The translations under genes were made by a program, and so were the position numbers. This document shows positions 40,813-48,570 of a stretch of DNA of 64,000 nt, in pieces. Below the pieces are notes generated by a model. The model saw only the letters and a list, made by a program, of their open reading frames with translations. It was not told where the DNA came from and searched no databases. This stretch comes from Actinosynnema pretiosum (GTDB lineage Bacteria > Actinomycetota > Actinomycetes > Mycobacteriales > Pseudonocardiaceae), in NCBI RefSeq assembly GCF_024171695.1, contig NZ_JAMTCF010000001.1, positions 115,061 to 179,060 on the forward strand. Direction: 5' to 3'. How positions within the stretch are numbered: position 1 is the stretch's first letter; every line of letters begins with the position of its first letter.

Positions 40813-41582
40813 CACCACTCCCCCAGCGCCGTCATGCGCTCGGCGACGTGCTCGGCGGTCGGCGCGACCAGCTCGTCCACCAGGCGGCCGTCGCGCAGGA
40901 ACACCACGCGGTCGGCGACGGAGGCCGCCGCCGGGTCGTGGGTGACCATGAGGACGGTCTGGCCGGTGGCGTCGACCACGTCGCGCAGCAGCGCCAGCAC
41001 CTGCTTGCCGGTGCGGCTGTCCAGCGCGCCGGTCGGCTCGTCGGCGAACACCACGTCGGGCCGGGTGACCAGCGCCCTGGCGATCGCCACGCGCTGCTGC
41101 TGGCCGCCGGAGAGCTGGGACGGCATGTGGCCGAGGCGGTCGGTCAGGCCGACCCTGCGCAGCACCTCGTCGCGCCACGCCGGGTCGACGCGGCCCGCGC
41201 CGAGCAGCAGCGGCAGCTCGACGTTGCGCAGCACGTCCAGCGAGGGCACCAGGTTGTAGCCCTGGAAGACGAAGCCGACGCGGTCGCGGCGCAGCGCGGT
41301 GAGGCGGTTCTCGTCCAGGCCGGACAGGTCGGCGCCGCCGAGCCGCACGGCGCCCGAGGTGGGGCGCTCCAGTCCGGCGGCGCAGTTGAGGAAGGTGCTC
41401 TTGCCCGAGCCCGACGGGCCCATGACGGCGGTGAACGTGCCGCGCTCCAGGGTGAGCGTGACGCCGTCGAGGGCGGTGACGGCGCTCTCGCCCGAGCCGT
41501 GCACCTTGGTCACGGCGGTCAGGGCGAGTGCGGCGGTCCCGGCGGGGGCTGCGGGGCGGTCCGGTGAGGTGGTTCTGGGCAC
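40812..41582 (-). CDS. ABC transporter ATP-binding protein (MacB/LolD-like)
   Basis: 256 residues from a GTG at 41582. Walker A GPSGSGKST, Q-loop VFQGYNLVPSL (LolD/MacB class), signature LSGGQQQR, Walker B VVFADEPTGALD, H-loop MVTHDPAAA. The first ~18 residues are Pro/Ala-rich and may not be translated. It energises the FtsX-type permease encoded immediately downstream, with TGATG overlap. Such pairs commonly give resistance to antimicrobial peptides or move lipoprotein-like cargo. The promoter region is shared with a histidine kinase gene. Confidence 0.92.
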   Translation of the reverse strand: MPRTTSPDRPAAPAGTAALALTAVTKVHGSGESAVTALDGVTLTLERGTFTAVMGPSGSGKSTFLNCAAGLERPTSGAVRLGGADLSGLDENRLTALRRDRVGFVFQGYNLVPSLDVLRNVELPLLLGAGRVDPAWRDEVLRRVGLTDRLGHMPSQLSGGQQQRVAIARALVTRPDVVFADEPTGALDSRTGKQVLALLRDVVDATGQTVLMVTHDPAAASVADRVVFLRDGRLVDELVAPTAEHVAERMTALGEW

Positions 41583-41628
41583 GGGGGCAACGCTAGGGAG
41601 CGTGCGGGCCCTGAACGATCCACCCAGG

Positions 41629-41658
41629 GTGACAGTTCGCGGTAGTGCCAGCTATACC
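41629..41658 (+). promoter_or_regulatory. promoter of the two-component system
   Basis: GTGACA (41629-41634) and TATACC (41653-41658) with an 18-base spacer fit a housekeeping sigma promoter. Only nine bases separate the -10 element from the ATG at 41668, so transcription would start at or next to the start codon and the mRNA would be leaderless. No ribosome binding site is present, which agrees. Confidence 0.6.
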
Positions 41659-41667
41659 CTTGCCGCC

Positions 41668-42837
41668 ATGATGCGGCGGTGGCTGCGGTGGCGGGGCGCC
41701 GCGCACTACCTGGGGGTCGGGGCGCTGCGCGGGTTCGGCTCGCTCTGGCTGTTCGCGGCGTTGATGCTGGTCGGGGCCTCGGCGGCGGTCGGGGTCGGGT
41801 GGCTATTGGCGCCGAGGGCGCGGGCGGCGCTGCGCGGGTGGGCCGGGCGGGAGCGGGCTCGGATCGAGGGCAGGACCGGGCGGGCGGTGCCCGAGGGGCC
41901 GTTGCCGCGCACGGCGTGCTGGTTGGCGCTGGACGGGACGGTGGGGCTGATCGCCTCCGCGTTCGGGGCGGTGCTGCCGCTGGCGGCGCTGAACAGCCTG
42001 CTGGTGCCCGCCTACTGGTGGGTGGCGCCTGCGGACGACCCGGTGGCCGCGCCGTGGCCGGTGACCTCGTGGGCGTGGGCGGCGACGATGCCGCTGGCCG
42101 CCGCGCTGTACCTGGGGCTGGCGTGGGTGGCCGTGCCGTGGCTGGCGGACCGGCACGCGCGGGTCGCGCGGTGGTTGCTGGCGCCGGGTGGGCGGGTCGC
42201 GCTGTCGCGGCGGGTGGCCGAGCTGACCGCGAGCCGCGCCGAGGCGCTGGAGGCGCACGGGGCGGAGCTGCGGCGGATCGAGCGGGACCTGCACGACAGC
42301 ACGCAGAACCGGTTGGTGGCGGTGGTGATGCACCTGGGCATCGCGGAGCGGGCGCTGCGGCGGGACCCGGAGTCGGCGCTGCCGCTGGTGCTGCGCGCGC
42401 GGGACGCGGCCGGGGACGCGCTGTCCGGGCTGCGGGGCGTGGTGCGGCAGATCTACCCGCCGGTGCTGGCCGAGCAGGGGCTGGACGGGGCGGTCGCGGG
42501 GCTGGTGGCGGACTGCGGGGTGCCGTGCACGCTGACCACCGAGGGCGTGGGGCGGGCGCCCGCGGCGGTGGAGTCGGCGGCGTACTTCGTGGTCGCCGAG
42601 GCGTTGACCAACATCGGCAAGCACAGCGGGGCGGAGCGGGCGAGCGTGCGGATGGCCAAGGCGGACAAGCTGGTGATCGAGATCGGGGACGACGGGCGTG
42701 GCGGTGCGGCCGAGGGCGGCGGGTCGGGGCTCGCGGGCATCCGGCGGCGGGTCGGGGCGTTCGACGGGACGACGACGGTGAGCAGCCCGGTCGGCGGGCC
42801 GACGCTGGTCAGGGTGGAGCTGCCGTGCGCGTCGTGA
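41668..42837 (+). CDS. sensor histidine kinase (HisKA_3 type)
   Basis: 389 residues from the ATG at 41668. The N-terminal ~180 residues have four membrane helices (for example LWLFAALMLVGASAAVGVGWLL and TMPLAAALYLGLAWVAVPWL) with almost no extracytoplasmic loop, as in intramembrane-sensing kinases. The dimerisation/phosphotransfer motif is IERDLHDSTQNRL with His209. The ATPase domain has EALTNIGKHSGAERASV and IGDDGRGG, then GSGLAGIRRRV. It would phosphorylate the overlapping response regulator gene product. The divergent ABC transporter suggests a cell-envelope or antibiotic-sensing module. Confidence 0.9.
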   Translation: MMRRWLRWRGAAHYLGVGALRGFGSLWLFAALMLVGASAAVGVGWLLAPRARAALRGWAGRERARIEGRTGRAVPEGPLPRTACWLALDGTVGLIASAFGAVLPLAALNSLLVPAYWWVAPADDPVAAPWPVTSWAWAATMPLAAALYLGLAWVAVPWLADRHARVARWLLAPGGRVALSRRVAELTASRAEALEAHGAELRRIERDLHDSTQNRLVAVVMHLGIAERALRRDPESALPLVLRARDAAGDALSGLRGVVRQIYPPVLAEQGLDGAVAGLVADCGVPCTLTTEGVGRAPAAVESAAYFVVAEALTNIGKHSGAERASVRMAKADKLVIEIGDDGRGGAAEGGGSGLAGIRRRVGAFDGTTTVSSPVGGPTLVRVELPCAS

Positions 42838-43469
42838 TCGCGGAGGACGACGCGCTGCTGCGGCAGGGGTTGGTGCTGCTGCTGGAGAGCGAGGGGCTGA
42901 CCGTCGAGGCGGCGGTGGACGACGGGGACGCCCTGGTCGCCGCCGTGGTGGAGCACCGGCCGGACGTGGCGGTGGTGGACGTGCGGCTGCCACCGGGGTT
43001 CACCGACGAGGGGCTGCGGGCGGCGGCCCGCGCGCGGGAGCTGGTGCCGGGGTTGCCGGTGCTGGTGCTGTCGGCGCACGTCGCGGACTCGTCGGCGCAG
43101 GAGCTGCTGGCCGGTGGCGCGCGTGGCGTCGGGTACCTGCTCAAGGAGCGGGTGGGGCGGGTGGAGGAGTTCCTGGACGCGCTGCGGCGGGTCGCGGACG
43201 GCGGGACCGTGCTGGACCCCGAGGTGGTGACGCAGCTGCTGGTGCGGCGGCGGGTGGACGACCCGGTGCGGTCGCTGACCGCGCGGGAGCGGGAGGTGCT
43301 GTCGCTGATGGCGGAGGGGCACGGGAACGGGCGGATCGCGGAGCTGCTGGTGGTGAGCGAGACGGCGGTGAGCAAGCACATCCGGTCGATCTTCGGCAAG
43401 CTCGGGCTGCACCCGGACGACTCGGGGCACCGGCGGGTGCTGGCGGTGCTGGCGTACCTGCGGTCGTGA
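42825..43469 (+). CDS. LuxR/NarL-type response regulator
   Basis: 214 residues from the GTG at 42825, overlapping the kinase gene by 13 bases. The receiver domain has the acidic pair in VVIAEDDALLRQG, phospho-acceptor Asp52 in VAVVDVRLPP and Lys in YLLKERV. The LuxR-type helix-turn-helix is SLTAREREVLSLMAEGHGNGRIAELL, then VSETAVSKHIRSIFGKLGL. It is the transcriptional output of the adjacent kinase, with the divergent MacB-type operon as the most likely target. Confidence 0.92.
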   Translation: MRVVIAEDDALLRQGLVLLLESEGLTVEAAVDDGDALVAAVVEHRPDVAVVDVRLPPGFTDEGLRAAARARELVPGLPVLVLSAHVADSSAQELLAGGARGVGYLLKERVGRVEEFLDALRRVADGGTVLDPEVVTQLLVRRRVDDPVRSLTAREREVLSLMAEGHGNGRIAELLVVSETAVSKHIRSIFGKLGLHPDDSGHRRVLAVLAYLRS

Positions 43470-43477
43470 GGGGCGGG

Positions 43478-43524
43478 CGGCGGGGGCGCCGGTCCGGGAC
43501 GTCGTCCCTGGGGCGCCCCCGCCG
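43478..43524. terminator. strong bidirectional terminator
   Basis: CGGCGGGGGCGCC (43478-43490) pairs perfectly with GGCGCCCCCGCCG (43512-43524). The loop contains a smaller hairpin (GGGAC-GTC-GTCCC). It separates the convergent response-regulator and amidohydrolase genes. Confidence 0.75.
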
Positions 43525-43532
43525 GTTCTCCC

Positions 43533-44744
43533 CTATCCCACCTGGACTTCGCCGTCCTGGACGACCCAGCGGATCGCGGACGGCTCGGTCAGGGCGGTGA
43601 TGTCCTCGACCGGGTCGCGCTCCAGCACGACGAGGTCCGCGCGGGCGCCCACGGCCAGGGTGCCGATCTCGCCGACCTCGCCGAGCAGCTCGGCGGCGGA
43701 GCTGGTGGCGGCGCGCAGGACGTCCAGCGCGTCCTGGACCTCCCTGCGCAGCAGGAACTCCCGGCTCTGGTGCCGCTGCATCCCGCCGAGCAGGTCGCTG
43801 CCGTAGACCAGGCGGACGCCGCCGCGCGCGGCCAGGTCCAGGCCCGCGAGACCGGCGGTGAGCACGTCGTCGACCTTGCGGACGCTGGCCTCGGGCAGGC
43901 CGAACCGCGCGCCCTCCTCCTTGAGCGCCCAGTAGGTGACCAGCGTGGGCACCAGGAAGGCGTTGTGCGCCAGGAAGAGCTCGACGCTGCTCTCGTCGAG
44001 CAGGTTGCCGTGCTCGACGGAGCGGACCCCGGCCTCCAGGGCGCGGTTGATGGCGCGGGCGGTGTAGGCGTGGGCGGCGACGTAGCGGTTGGCGGCCTCG
44101 GCCTCCTCCACCACGGCGCGCAGCTCGTCCATCGAGTACTGGGTCGAGTCGACCCGGTCGGTGGGCGAGCTGACCCCGCCGCCCGCCATGACCTTGAGGT
44201 GGTGGGCGCCCTTGCGCAGCTCGTCGCGGGCGGCGGTGCGGACCGCGTCCACGCCGTCCGCGATGCGCCCCAGGCCCGCGCAGCACTGGTGCGAGTCGTG
44301 CACGGCGACGCCGGGGGTGCGCACGTCGCCGTGGCCGCCGGTCTGGCTCAGCGCCTTGCCGCAGAAGTGCAGTCGGGGTCCGCGCACCAGGCCGTCGAGC
44401 TGGGCCTTGGCCAGGCCCCAGTCGGCGCCGGAGGCGTCGCGGACGGTGGTGAAGCCCCGGTCGAGCATCTCCCCCATGGCGCGGATGCTCTGCGCGGTGA
44501 CGTAGGACGGGGACAGGGCGGGCAGGGCGCCGAGGTCGGCGGTGGAGGCGGTGACGTGGACGTGCGCGTCGATCAGGCCGGGGATGACGACGGCGCCGCG
44601 CGCGTCGAGCACGCGGGTGCCGTCCGGGGCCGGAAGTCGTTGTCCCACCTCGGTGATGCGGCCCTCGGCGACGCGCAGGTCGGCCTCGACGCGCTCGCCG
44701 GTGGCGGGTTCGAGCAGGACGGCGTCGCGCAGCAGCAGGCTCAT
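43533..44744 (-). CDS. amidohydrolase (imidazolonepropionase/prolidase-like)
   Basis: 403 residues from the ATG at 44744, which overlaps the GAF gene stop by four bases. Metal-binding motifs: VIPGLIDAHVHVTAS (HxH), HHLKVMAGGGVSSPTDRVD (carboxylated Lys), YVAAHAYTARAINRAL, GVRSVEHGNLLDE and LVYGSDLLGGMQ (Asp). This pattern fits the Xaa-Pro/Xaa-Arg dipeptidase and carboxypeptidase branch, so a peptide-like or N-acyl amino acid substrate is likely. As third gene of an MFS-GAF-amidohydrolase operon it probably hydrolyses what the transporter brings in. Confidence 0.9.
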   Translation of the reverse strand: MSLLLRDAVLLEPATGERVEADLRVAEGRITEVGQRLPAPDGTRVLDARGAVVIPGLIDAHVHVTASTADLGALPALSPSYVTAQSIRAMGEMLDRGFTTVRDASGADWGLAKAQLDGLVRGPRLHFCGKALSQTGGHGDVRTPGVAVHDSHQCCAGLGRIADGVDAVRTAARDELRKGAHHLKVMAGGGVSSPTDRVDSTQYSMDELRAVVEEAEAANRYVAAHAYTARAINRALEAGVRSVEHGNLLDESSVELFLAHNAFLVPTLVTYWALKEEGARFGLPEASVRKVDDVLTAGLAGLDLAARGGVRLVYGSDLLGGMQRHQSREFLLRREVQDALDVLRAATSSAAELLGEVGEIGTLAVGARADLVVLERDPVEDITALTEPSAIRWVVQDGEVQVG

Positions 44745-45184
44745 CGGGCCTCCTCCAGGGCGGCGCGCAGCGCGGGGACGGCGAGCGGGGCCAGTTCTTG
44801 TGCCGCCGCAACGGTTTCCCCGGTGTACGCGCCTTCGGCGTCGAGCAGGTTGAGCACGCCGAGCACGCGGTCGCCGTCCAGGACGGGCACGTTCACGATG
44901 GTCCCGCAGCCGAGGGACTCGATCAGGTCGTGGTCGGCGAAGATCTCGCGCACGGCGGCCCTGTCCGGCCCGAAGTACGGTTCGGCGTGGGTGATGCAGC
45001 GGTCGATCCAGCCCGCGGCGACCTCGACGGTCTTCTCGCCGCCGACCGGGTACTGCTCGGGGTGGCTGCTGTGGACGCGGCGCAGGGCCTCGCGCTCGGG
45101 AATCCAGGCCAGCACGGTGAACAGCCGCGCGCCGACCTCCTCGCGGACCCGCTGCTCCAGGTCCTCCAGGATCACTTGGCTCAC
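44741..45184 (-). CDS. stand-alone GAF-domain protein
   Basis: 147 residues from a GTG at 45184. It is one GAF domain with little else: RLFTVLAWIPEREALRRVHSSHPEQYPVGG, HAEPYFGPDRAAVREIFADHDLIESLGCGTIVNVPVLDGDRVLGVLNLLDAEGAYTGE. Single-domain GAF proteins of this type sometimes bind small molecules or act as methionine-sulfoxide-reductase-like enzymes (fRMsr), but the Cys pattern for that is not evident. It overlaps its neighbours by four bases on both sides, so it is probably a sensor or accessory enzyme for the same substrate. Confidence 0.85.
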   Translation of the reverse strand: MSQVILEDLEQRVREEVGARLFTVLAWIPEREALRRVHSSHPEQYPVGGEKTVEVAAGWIDRCITHAEPYFGPDRAAVREIFADHDLIESLGCGTIVNVPVLDGDRVLGVLNLLDAEGAYTGETVAAAQELAPLAVPALRAALEEAR

Positions 45185-46578
45185 TTGGCCATCTCCTTCG
45201 CGGTGTCGGCGGGTCCGCCCCGCTCGGTCAGGTCTTCCAGGGAGCGGCCCGCCGTGGACAGGCCGAACACCACCACGCACACGACGCCGACCACCAGCAC
45301 CGCCGTGGTGAGGCCGAAGACGCCCGCGAAGCCGAGGCTGGCGGCGGACAGGCCGATGATGGTGGGCGCGAGGATGCTGCCGATGCGGCCGAACGCGCTG
45401 GACAGGCCGGTTCCGGTGGCGCGCACCCAGGTCGGGAACACCTCGGGGGTGTAGGAGTAGACGCCCGCGTAGGTGCCGTTGAGGAAGAACGAGAGCACCG
45501 CGCCCGCGAGGGTGATGGTCAGCGGGGTCTCGGTCTGGGACAGCCAGAACGCGCTGACCGCCGAGCCGGCGAGGTAGATCGCGATGGTGTTCTTGCGGTC
45601 CAGGCGCTCGGAGATCCAGGCGGCGGAGAAGTAGCCGGGGATCTGGGCCAGGTAGATGATGATCGAGAACTCGAAGCTCTTGGTCACCGTGATGCCGCGC
45701 TGGACCAGCAGGGTGGGGATCCAGGAGAAGAAGCCGTAGTAGGAGAAGGTGATCACGAACCAGATCAGCCAGATCACGGCGGTGCGCTTGGCCATCGCCG
45801 GGCTCCACAGGAACTTCAGCGCGCTGACGAGCGTGACCTTGGGGGTCTGCGCGGCCGGTCCGGTGGCGGTGGCGCTCTCCTCGACCGGCGGGAGCGGCTG
45901 GCGGGTGGCCTTCTCGACGCGGGCTTCCAGGTCCGCGACGACCTTCTCGGCCTCGGCGGTCTTGCCCTGCTGGAGCAGGAAGCGCGGGGACTCCGGGAGC
46001 GAGCGGCGCCACCACAGCAGCATGACGATCGGCAGCGCGGTGATGAGCTGGGCGATGCGCCAGCCGTCCTCGGAGGCGGGGACGACGAACCTGCCGATCA
46101 GGGCGGCCATGACGAAGCCGAACGAGAAGAACCCGGCGAGCGCGCCGACGAACCAGCCGCGCCGCTTGGCGGGGACGAACTCGGACAGGAAGGGGGCGAT
46201 GATCGCGCTCTCCGCGCCCGCTCCCGCGCCTGCCAGGACCCGTGCGCCGAGGAAGACCTCGTAGTTGGGCGAGAAGGCGGCGACCACGGAGAACACCGCG
46301 TAGAAGGCCAGGGCGTACATCATGACCTTCTTGCGGCCGATGCGGTCGCCGAGCAGGCCCGCGATGGCCGCGCCGAACAGGAAGCCGAACGGGGTGGCCG
46401 AGCCGATCAGGCCCAGGTGCCCGTTGTCCAGGCCCCACACCTGCTGGACGCTGGGCAGCAGGAAGGCCACGACGGCGGAGTCCATGCCGTCGAAGGTGTA
46501 GCCGAGACCGCCGATGAGCAGCAGGCCGTAGTGGGGACGGCTCAGCGGCAGGCGGTCCAAACGGGCCAACAGGGACAT
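45181..46578 (-). CDS. MFS transporter, sugar/aromatic-acid symporter type
   Basis: About 465 residues from the ATG at 46578, preceded by GGAGGG. Twelve helices with MFS signatures: GGLGYTFDGMDSAVVAFLLP, GLLGDRIGRKKVMMYAL after helix 2, and RWxxRSLPESPRFLLQQGK-like (WWRRSLPESPRFLL) before the central loop, plus YTPEVFPTWVRATGTG. These mark the sugar/AAHS-type import clade. It is the first gene of a three-gene operon with a GAF protein and an amidohydrolase and is divergent from an RpiR regulator; import of an amide- or peptide-like nutrient is the simplest reading. Confidence 0.92.
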   Translation of the reverse strand: MSLLARLDRLPLSRPHYGLLLIGGLGYTFDGMDSAVVAFLLPSVQQVWGLDNGHLGLIGSATPFGFLFGAAIAGLLGDRIGRKKVMMYALAFYAVFSVVAAFSPNYEVFLGARVLAGAGAGAESAIIAPFLSEFVPAKRRGWFVGALAGFFSFGFVMAALIGRFVVPASEDGWRIAQLITALPIVMLLWWRRSLPESPRFLLQQGKTAEAEKVVADLEARVEKATRQPLPPVEESATATGPAAQTPKVTLVSALKFLWSPAMAKRTAVIWLIWFVITFSYYGFFSWIPTLLVQRGITVTKSFEFSIIIYLAQIPGYFSAAWISERLDRKNTIAIYLAGSAVSAFWLSQTETPLTITLAGAVLSFFLNGTYAGVYSYTPEVFPTWVRATGTGLSSAFGRIGSILAPTIIGLSAASLGFAGVFGLTTAVLVVGVVCVVVFGLSTAGRSLEDLTERGGPADTAKEMAK

Positions 46579-46630
46579 GCGAACCCTCCGCGGGTGCTGG
46601 TCCAGCCGGATGTTGGCAGGCAACGTATAG

Positions 46631-46667
46631 TGCAGATTCGCCCATTTGCAATAGATGTTGCAGATTC
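46631..46667. promoter_or_regulatory. repeat elements between the MFS operon and rpiR
   Basis: TGCAGATTC occurs at 46631-46639 and again at 46659-46667, 28 bases apart. Between them TGCAA (46647-46651) and TTGCA (46658-46662) form an inverted repeat with a six-base spacer. The region is AT-richer than its surroundings and lies upstream of both divergent genes, so it is the likely RpiR operator. Confidence 0.55.
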
Positions 46668-46725
46668 ACCGTGTTACGGGATTGTCGCGCCGGTCCACTC
46701 GCTGGGACCGCGTAGCGTGTCGCCC

Positions 46726-47628
46726 GTGCCGACCGGGACCCCTTCCAGCACCGACAGCTTCGACGAGTGGTTGCGCGGGCGCGTGCCGGAGCGGGGGTTG
46801 CGGCCCAAGGCGGCGGCGGTGCTGGAGCTGCTGCTGTCCCAGCCGAGGCGGGCGTCGTTCGGGTCGACGGCGGAGCTGGCGCAGCTCGCCGGGGTGAACG
46901 TGGCGACGGTGACGCGGACCGCGCAGGCGCTCGGGTACGCGGGGTGGCCCGCGTTGCAGCAGGAGCTGCGGGCGCGGTACCTGTCGTCGCTGAGCGCGCC
47001 GCAGGTGGCGGCCGAGCACCTGGACGCGGGGCTGGCGGGAACGGGGTCGGGGTCGCCGGGGGTGGCGTCGCTGCGGCGGGACCTGGACGGGTTGGCGCTG
47101 CTGCACCGCAAGGTGGACGAGGGCGTGCTGGACGTGGTGGCGCGGGCGATCGCGGGGGCGCGGCGGACGCTGGTGATCGCGGCGGGCAGCTACGCGGCGG
47201 TGGGGACGGCGCTGGCGCACAACGCGCGGTTGGCCGGGTACGACGTGGTGGCGGTGTCGGGCGGGGACGCGGAGCTGGCGAACGCGGTGGCGGCCGTGGA
47301 CGAGCGGGACGTGCTGATCGCGGTGAGCTTCTGGCGGTTGTACGAGAGCACCGTGCTGGCGGCGAACGAGGCGCGGGAGCGGGGGGCGCGGGTGTTCGCG
47401 GTGACGGACGCGGCCAGCCCGGCGCTGTCGTCGGCGGCGGAGGAGGTGCTGCTGGTGCCCGCGGAGGGGGTGGCGTTCTTCCCGTCGCTGACGGCGGGGG
47501 TGGCGGTGGCGCAGGCGGTGGTGGCGCAGCTGGCGGCGATCGACCCGGAGCGGACGGCGGCGTCGATAGAGACGGCGGAGGGGATGTGGTCGCGGTTCGG
47601 GTTGCTGCACCGGCGGGTCGGGGGGTGA
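46726..47628 (+). CDS. MurR/RpiR family transcriptional regulator
   Basis: 300 residues from a GTG at 46726; a GTG at 46717 adds three residues. The N-terminal HTH_6 domain is SFDEWLRGRVPERGLRPKAAAVLELLLSQ, STAELAQLAGVNVATVTRTAQALGYAGWPALQQELR. The C-terminal SIS (sugar isomerase) domain is TLVIAAGSYAAVGTALAHNARLAGYDV, DVLIAVSFWRLYESTVLAANEARERGARVFAVTDAA. SIS domains sense phosphosugars or related metabolites. It is divergent from the MFS-GAF-amidohydrolase operon and presumably controls it. Confidence 0.9.
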   Translation: MPTGTPSSTDSFDEWLRGRVPERGLRPKAAAVLELLLSQPRRASFGSTAELAQLAGVNVATVTRTAQALGYAGWPALQQELRARYLSSLSAPQVAAEHLDAGLAGTGSGSPGVASLRRDLDGLALLHRKVDEGVLDVVARAIAGARRTLVIAAGSYAAVGTALAHNARLAGYDVVAVSGGDAELANAVAAVDERDVLIAVSFWRLYESTVLAANEARERGARVFAVTDAASPALSSAAEEVLLVPAEGVAFFPSLTAGVAVAQAVVAQLAAIDPERTAASIETAEGMWSRFGLLHRRVGG

Positions 47629-47728
47629 TTCTTTTCCGGGTGACGAGCGGCGCTCCATTCCATGAGGCCGATTCGATACCGCCCGGCCAGCGGTTCCGAA
47701 CGGGGCAAACGGTCACGACGATGGGGTG

Positions 47729-48013
47729 ATGACCGGAGCGGAGCACTACACCAGGGCGCAGGACTGCCTCACCGAGGCGGACGAGACCAGCGACGCCGCC
47801 GCGCGCGGGGAACTGCTGACGCGGGCTCAGGCACACGCCACGCTGGCACTGGCGGCGGCAACGGCGCTGGGCTCGGAGTCGCAGGGCGGGCAGCGGGACA
47901 CGGCGGGACACCCGGCGATGGCGAACCGGGACCTGAAGCAGTGGAAAGCGGCGGCGGCGGTGCCGGAACGGCGGACAGAGCCGGAGGCGAGCACGGCCAC
48001 CACCGCCGGGTGA
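47729..48013 (+). CDS. small helical hypothetical protein
   Basis: 94 residues from the ATG at 47729 (a GTG one codon earlier is possible). The N-terminal part, MTGAEHYTRAQDCLTEADE then LLTRAQAHATLALAAATALG, matches a helical protein type common in actinobacterial genomes, often near integrative elements and plasmid-derived genes. Its role is unknown. The C-terminal 40 residues are low-complexity. It is convergent with the candidate Rhs immunity gene, 12 bases between stops. Confidence 0.65.
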   Translation: MTGAEHYTRAQDCLTEADETSDAAARGELLTRAQAHATLALAAATALGSESQGGQRDTAGHPAMANRDLKQWKAAAAVPERRTEPEASTATTAG

Positions 48014-48025
48014 AGGGCGGGCGGG

Positions 48026-48493
48026 TCAGCCCTCGGGCTTGTCCGCCTCATCCGGGACGGCGCGCCCGGCGAAGACGTGGTCGTGCACTGCCTTGGCCTG
48101 CGCGATCACCTTCGGGTTCTCCTCGCCGAAGGTGATCTGGCGCAGCATGAACAGCAGTTCGACGTTCTCCTCGTCCAGCCACAGGCGTGGGAAGCTGACC
48201 GGGAGCACGAAACCGACGTGGATCTTCACCACGTCCACGTCTCGGATGTCCGCCACCGGAATCCGCTTGGTCCGCCACTCGGTGCGCAGCCCCACCACGC
48301 CTTCCTCCAGCACCACGTGCTGACGCAGGCCCAGCACGACCATGAGAACGGCGAAGGCGGCGAACAGGAAGAACAGAGAAGCCGCCCAGTAATCGTCGTA
48401 GACGATGCAGACAGCGGCGACAACCGCCATGACGAGGGCGATGCAGGACAAGCCCGATGTGGCGATCCAGCGGAACGGGCTTCGAAGAATCAC
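48026..48493 (-). CDS. two-helix membrane protein with PH-like domain; candidate Rhs immunity
   Basis: 155 residues. Two membrane helices lie at about 13-32 (GLSCIALVMAVVAAVCIVY) and 37-53 (ASLFFLFAAFAVLMVVLGL), then a soluble domain LEEGVVGLRTEWRTKRIPVADIRDVDVVKIHVG with the strand pattern of bacterial PH domains. It is encoded directly downstream of the Rhs gene on the same strand, the usual place of an immunity gene, and is less GC-rich than most genes here. A strong hairpin separates the two, so it may have its own promoter. The immunity role is inferred from position only. Confidence 0.6.
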   Translation of the reverse strand: MILRSPFRWIATSGLSCIALVMAVVAAVCIVYDDYWAASLFFLFAAFAVLMVVLGLRQHVVLEEGVVGLRTEWRTKRIPVADIRDVDVVKIHVGFVLPVSFPRLWLDEENVELLFMLRQITFGEENPKVIAQAKAVHDHVFAGRAVPDEADKPEG

Positions 48494-48530
48494 GGGATCA
48501 ACCTACTCAGTTCAGGTTCGGGACAGGGCG

Positions 48531-48565
48531 GGGTGGTGCGCACGAACCTCTCGTGCGCACCACCC
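48531..48565 (-). terminator. 15-bp perfect hairpin directly after the Rhs gene
   Basis: GGGTGGTGCGCACGA (48531-48545) pairs perfectly with TCGTGCGCACCACCC (48551-48565) around ACCTC. It begins five bases after the Rhs stop and ends 38 bases before the next gene. Confidence 0.75.
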
Positions 48566-48570
48566 TTTGG

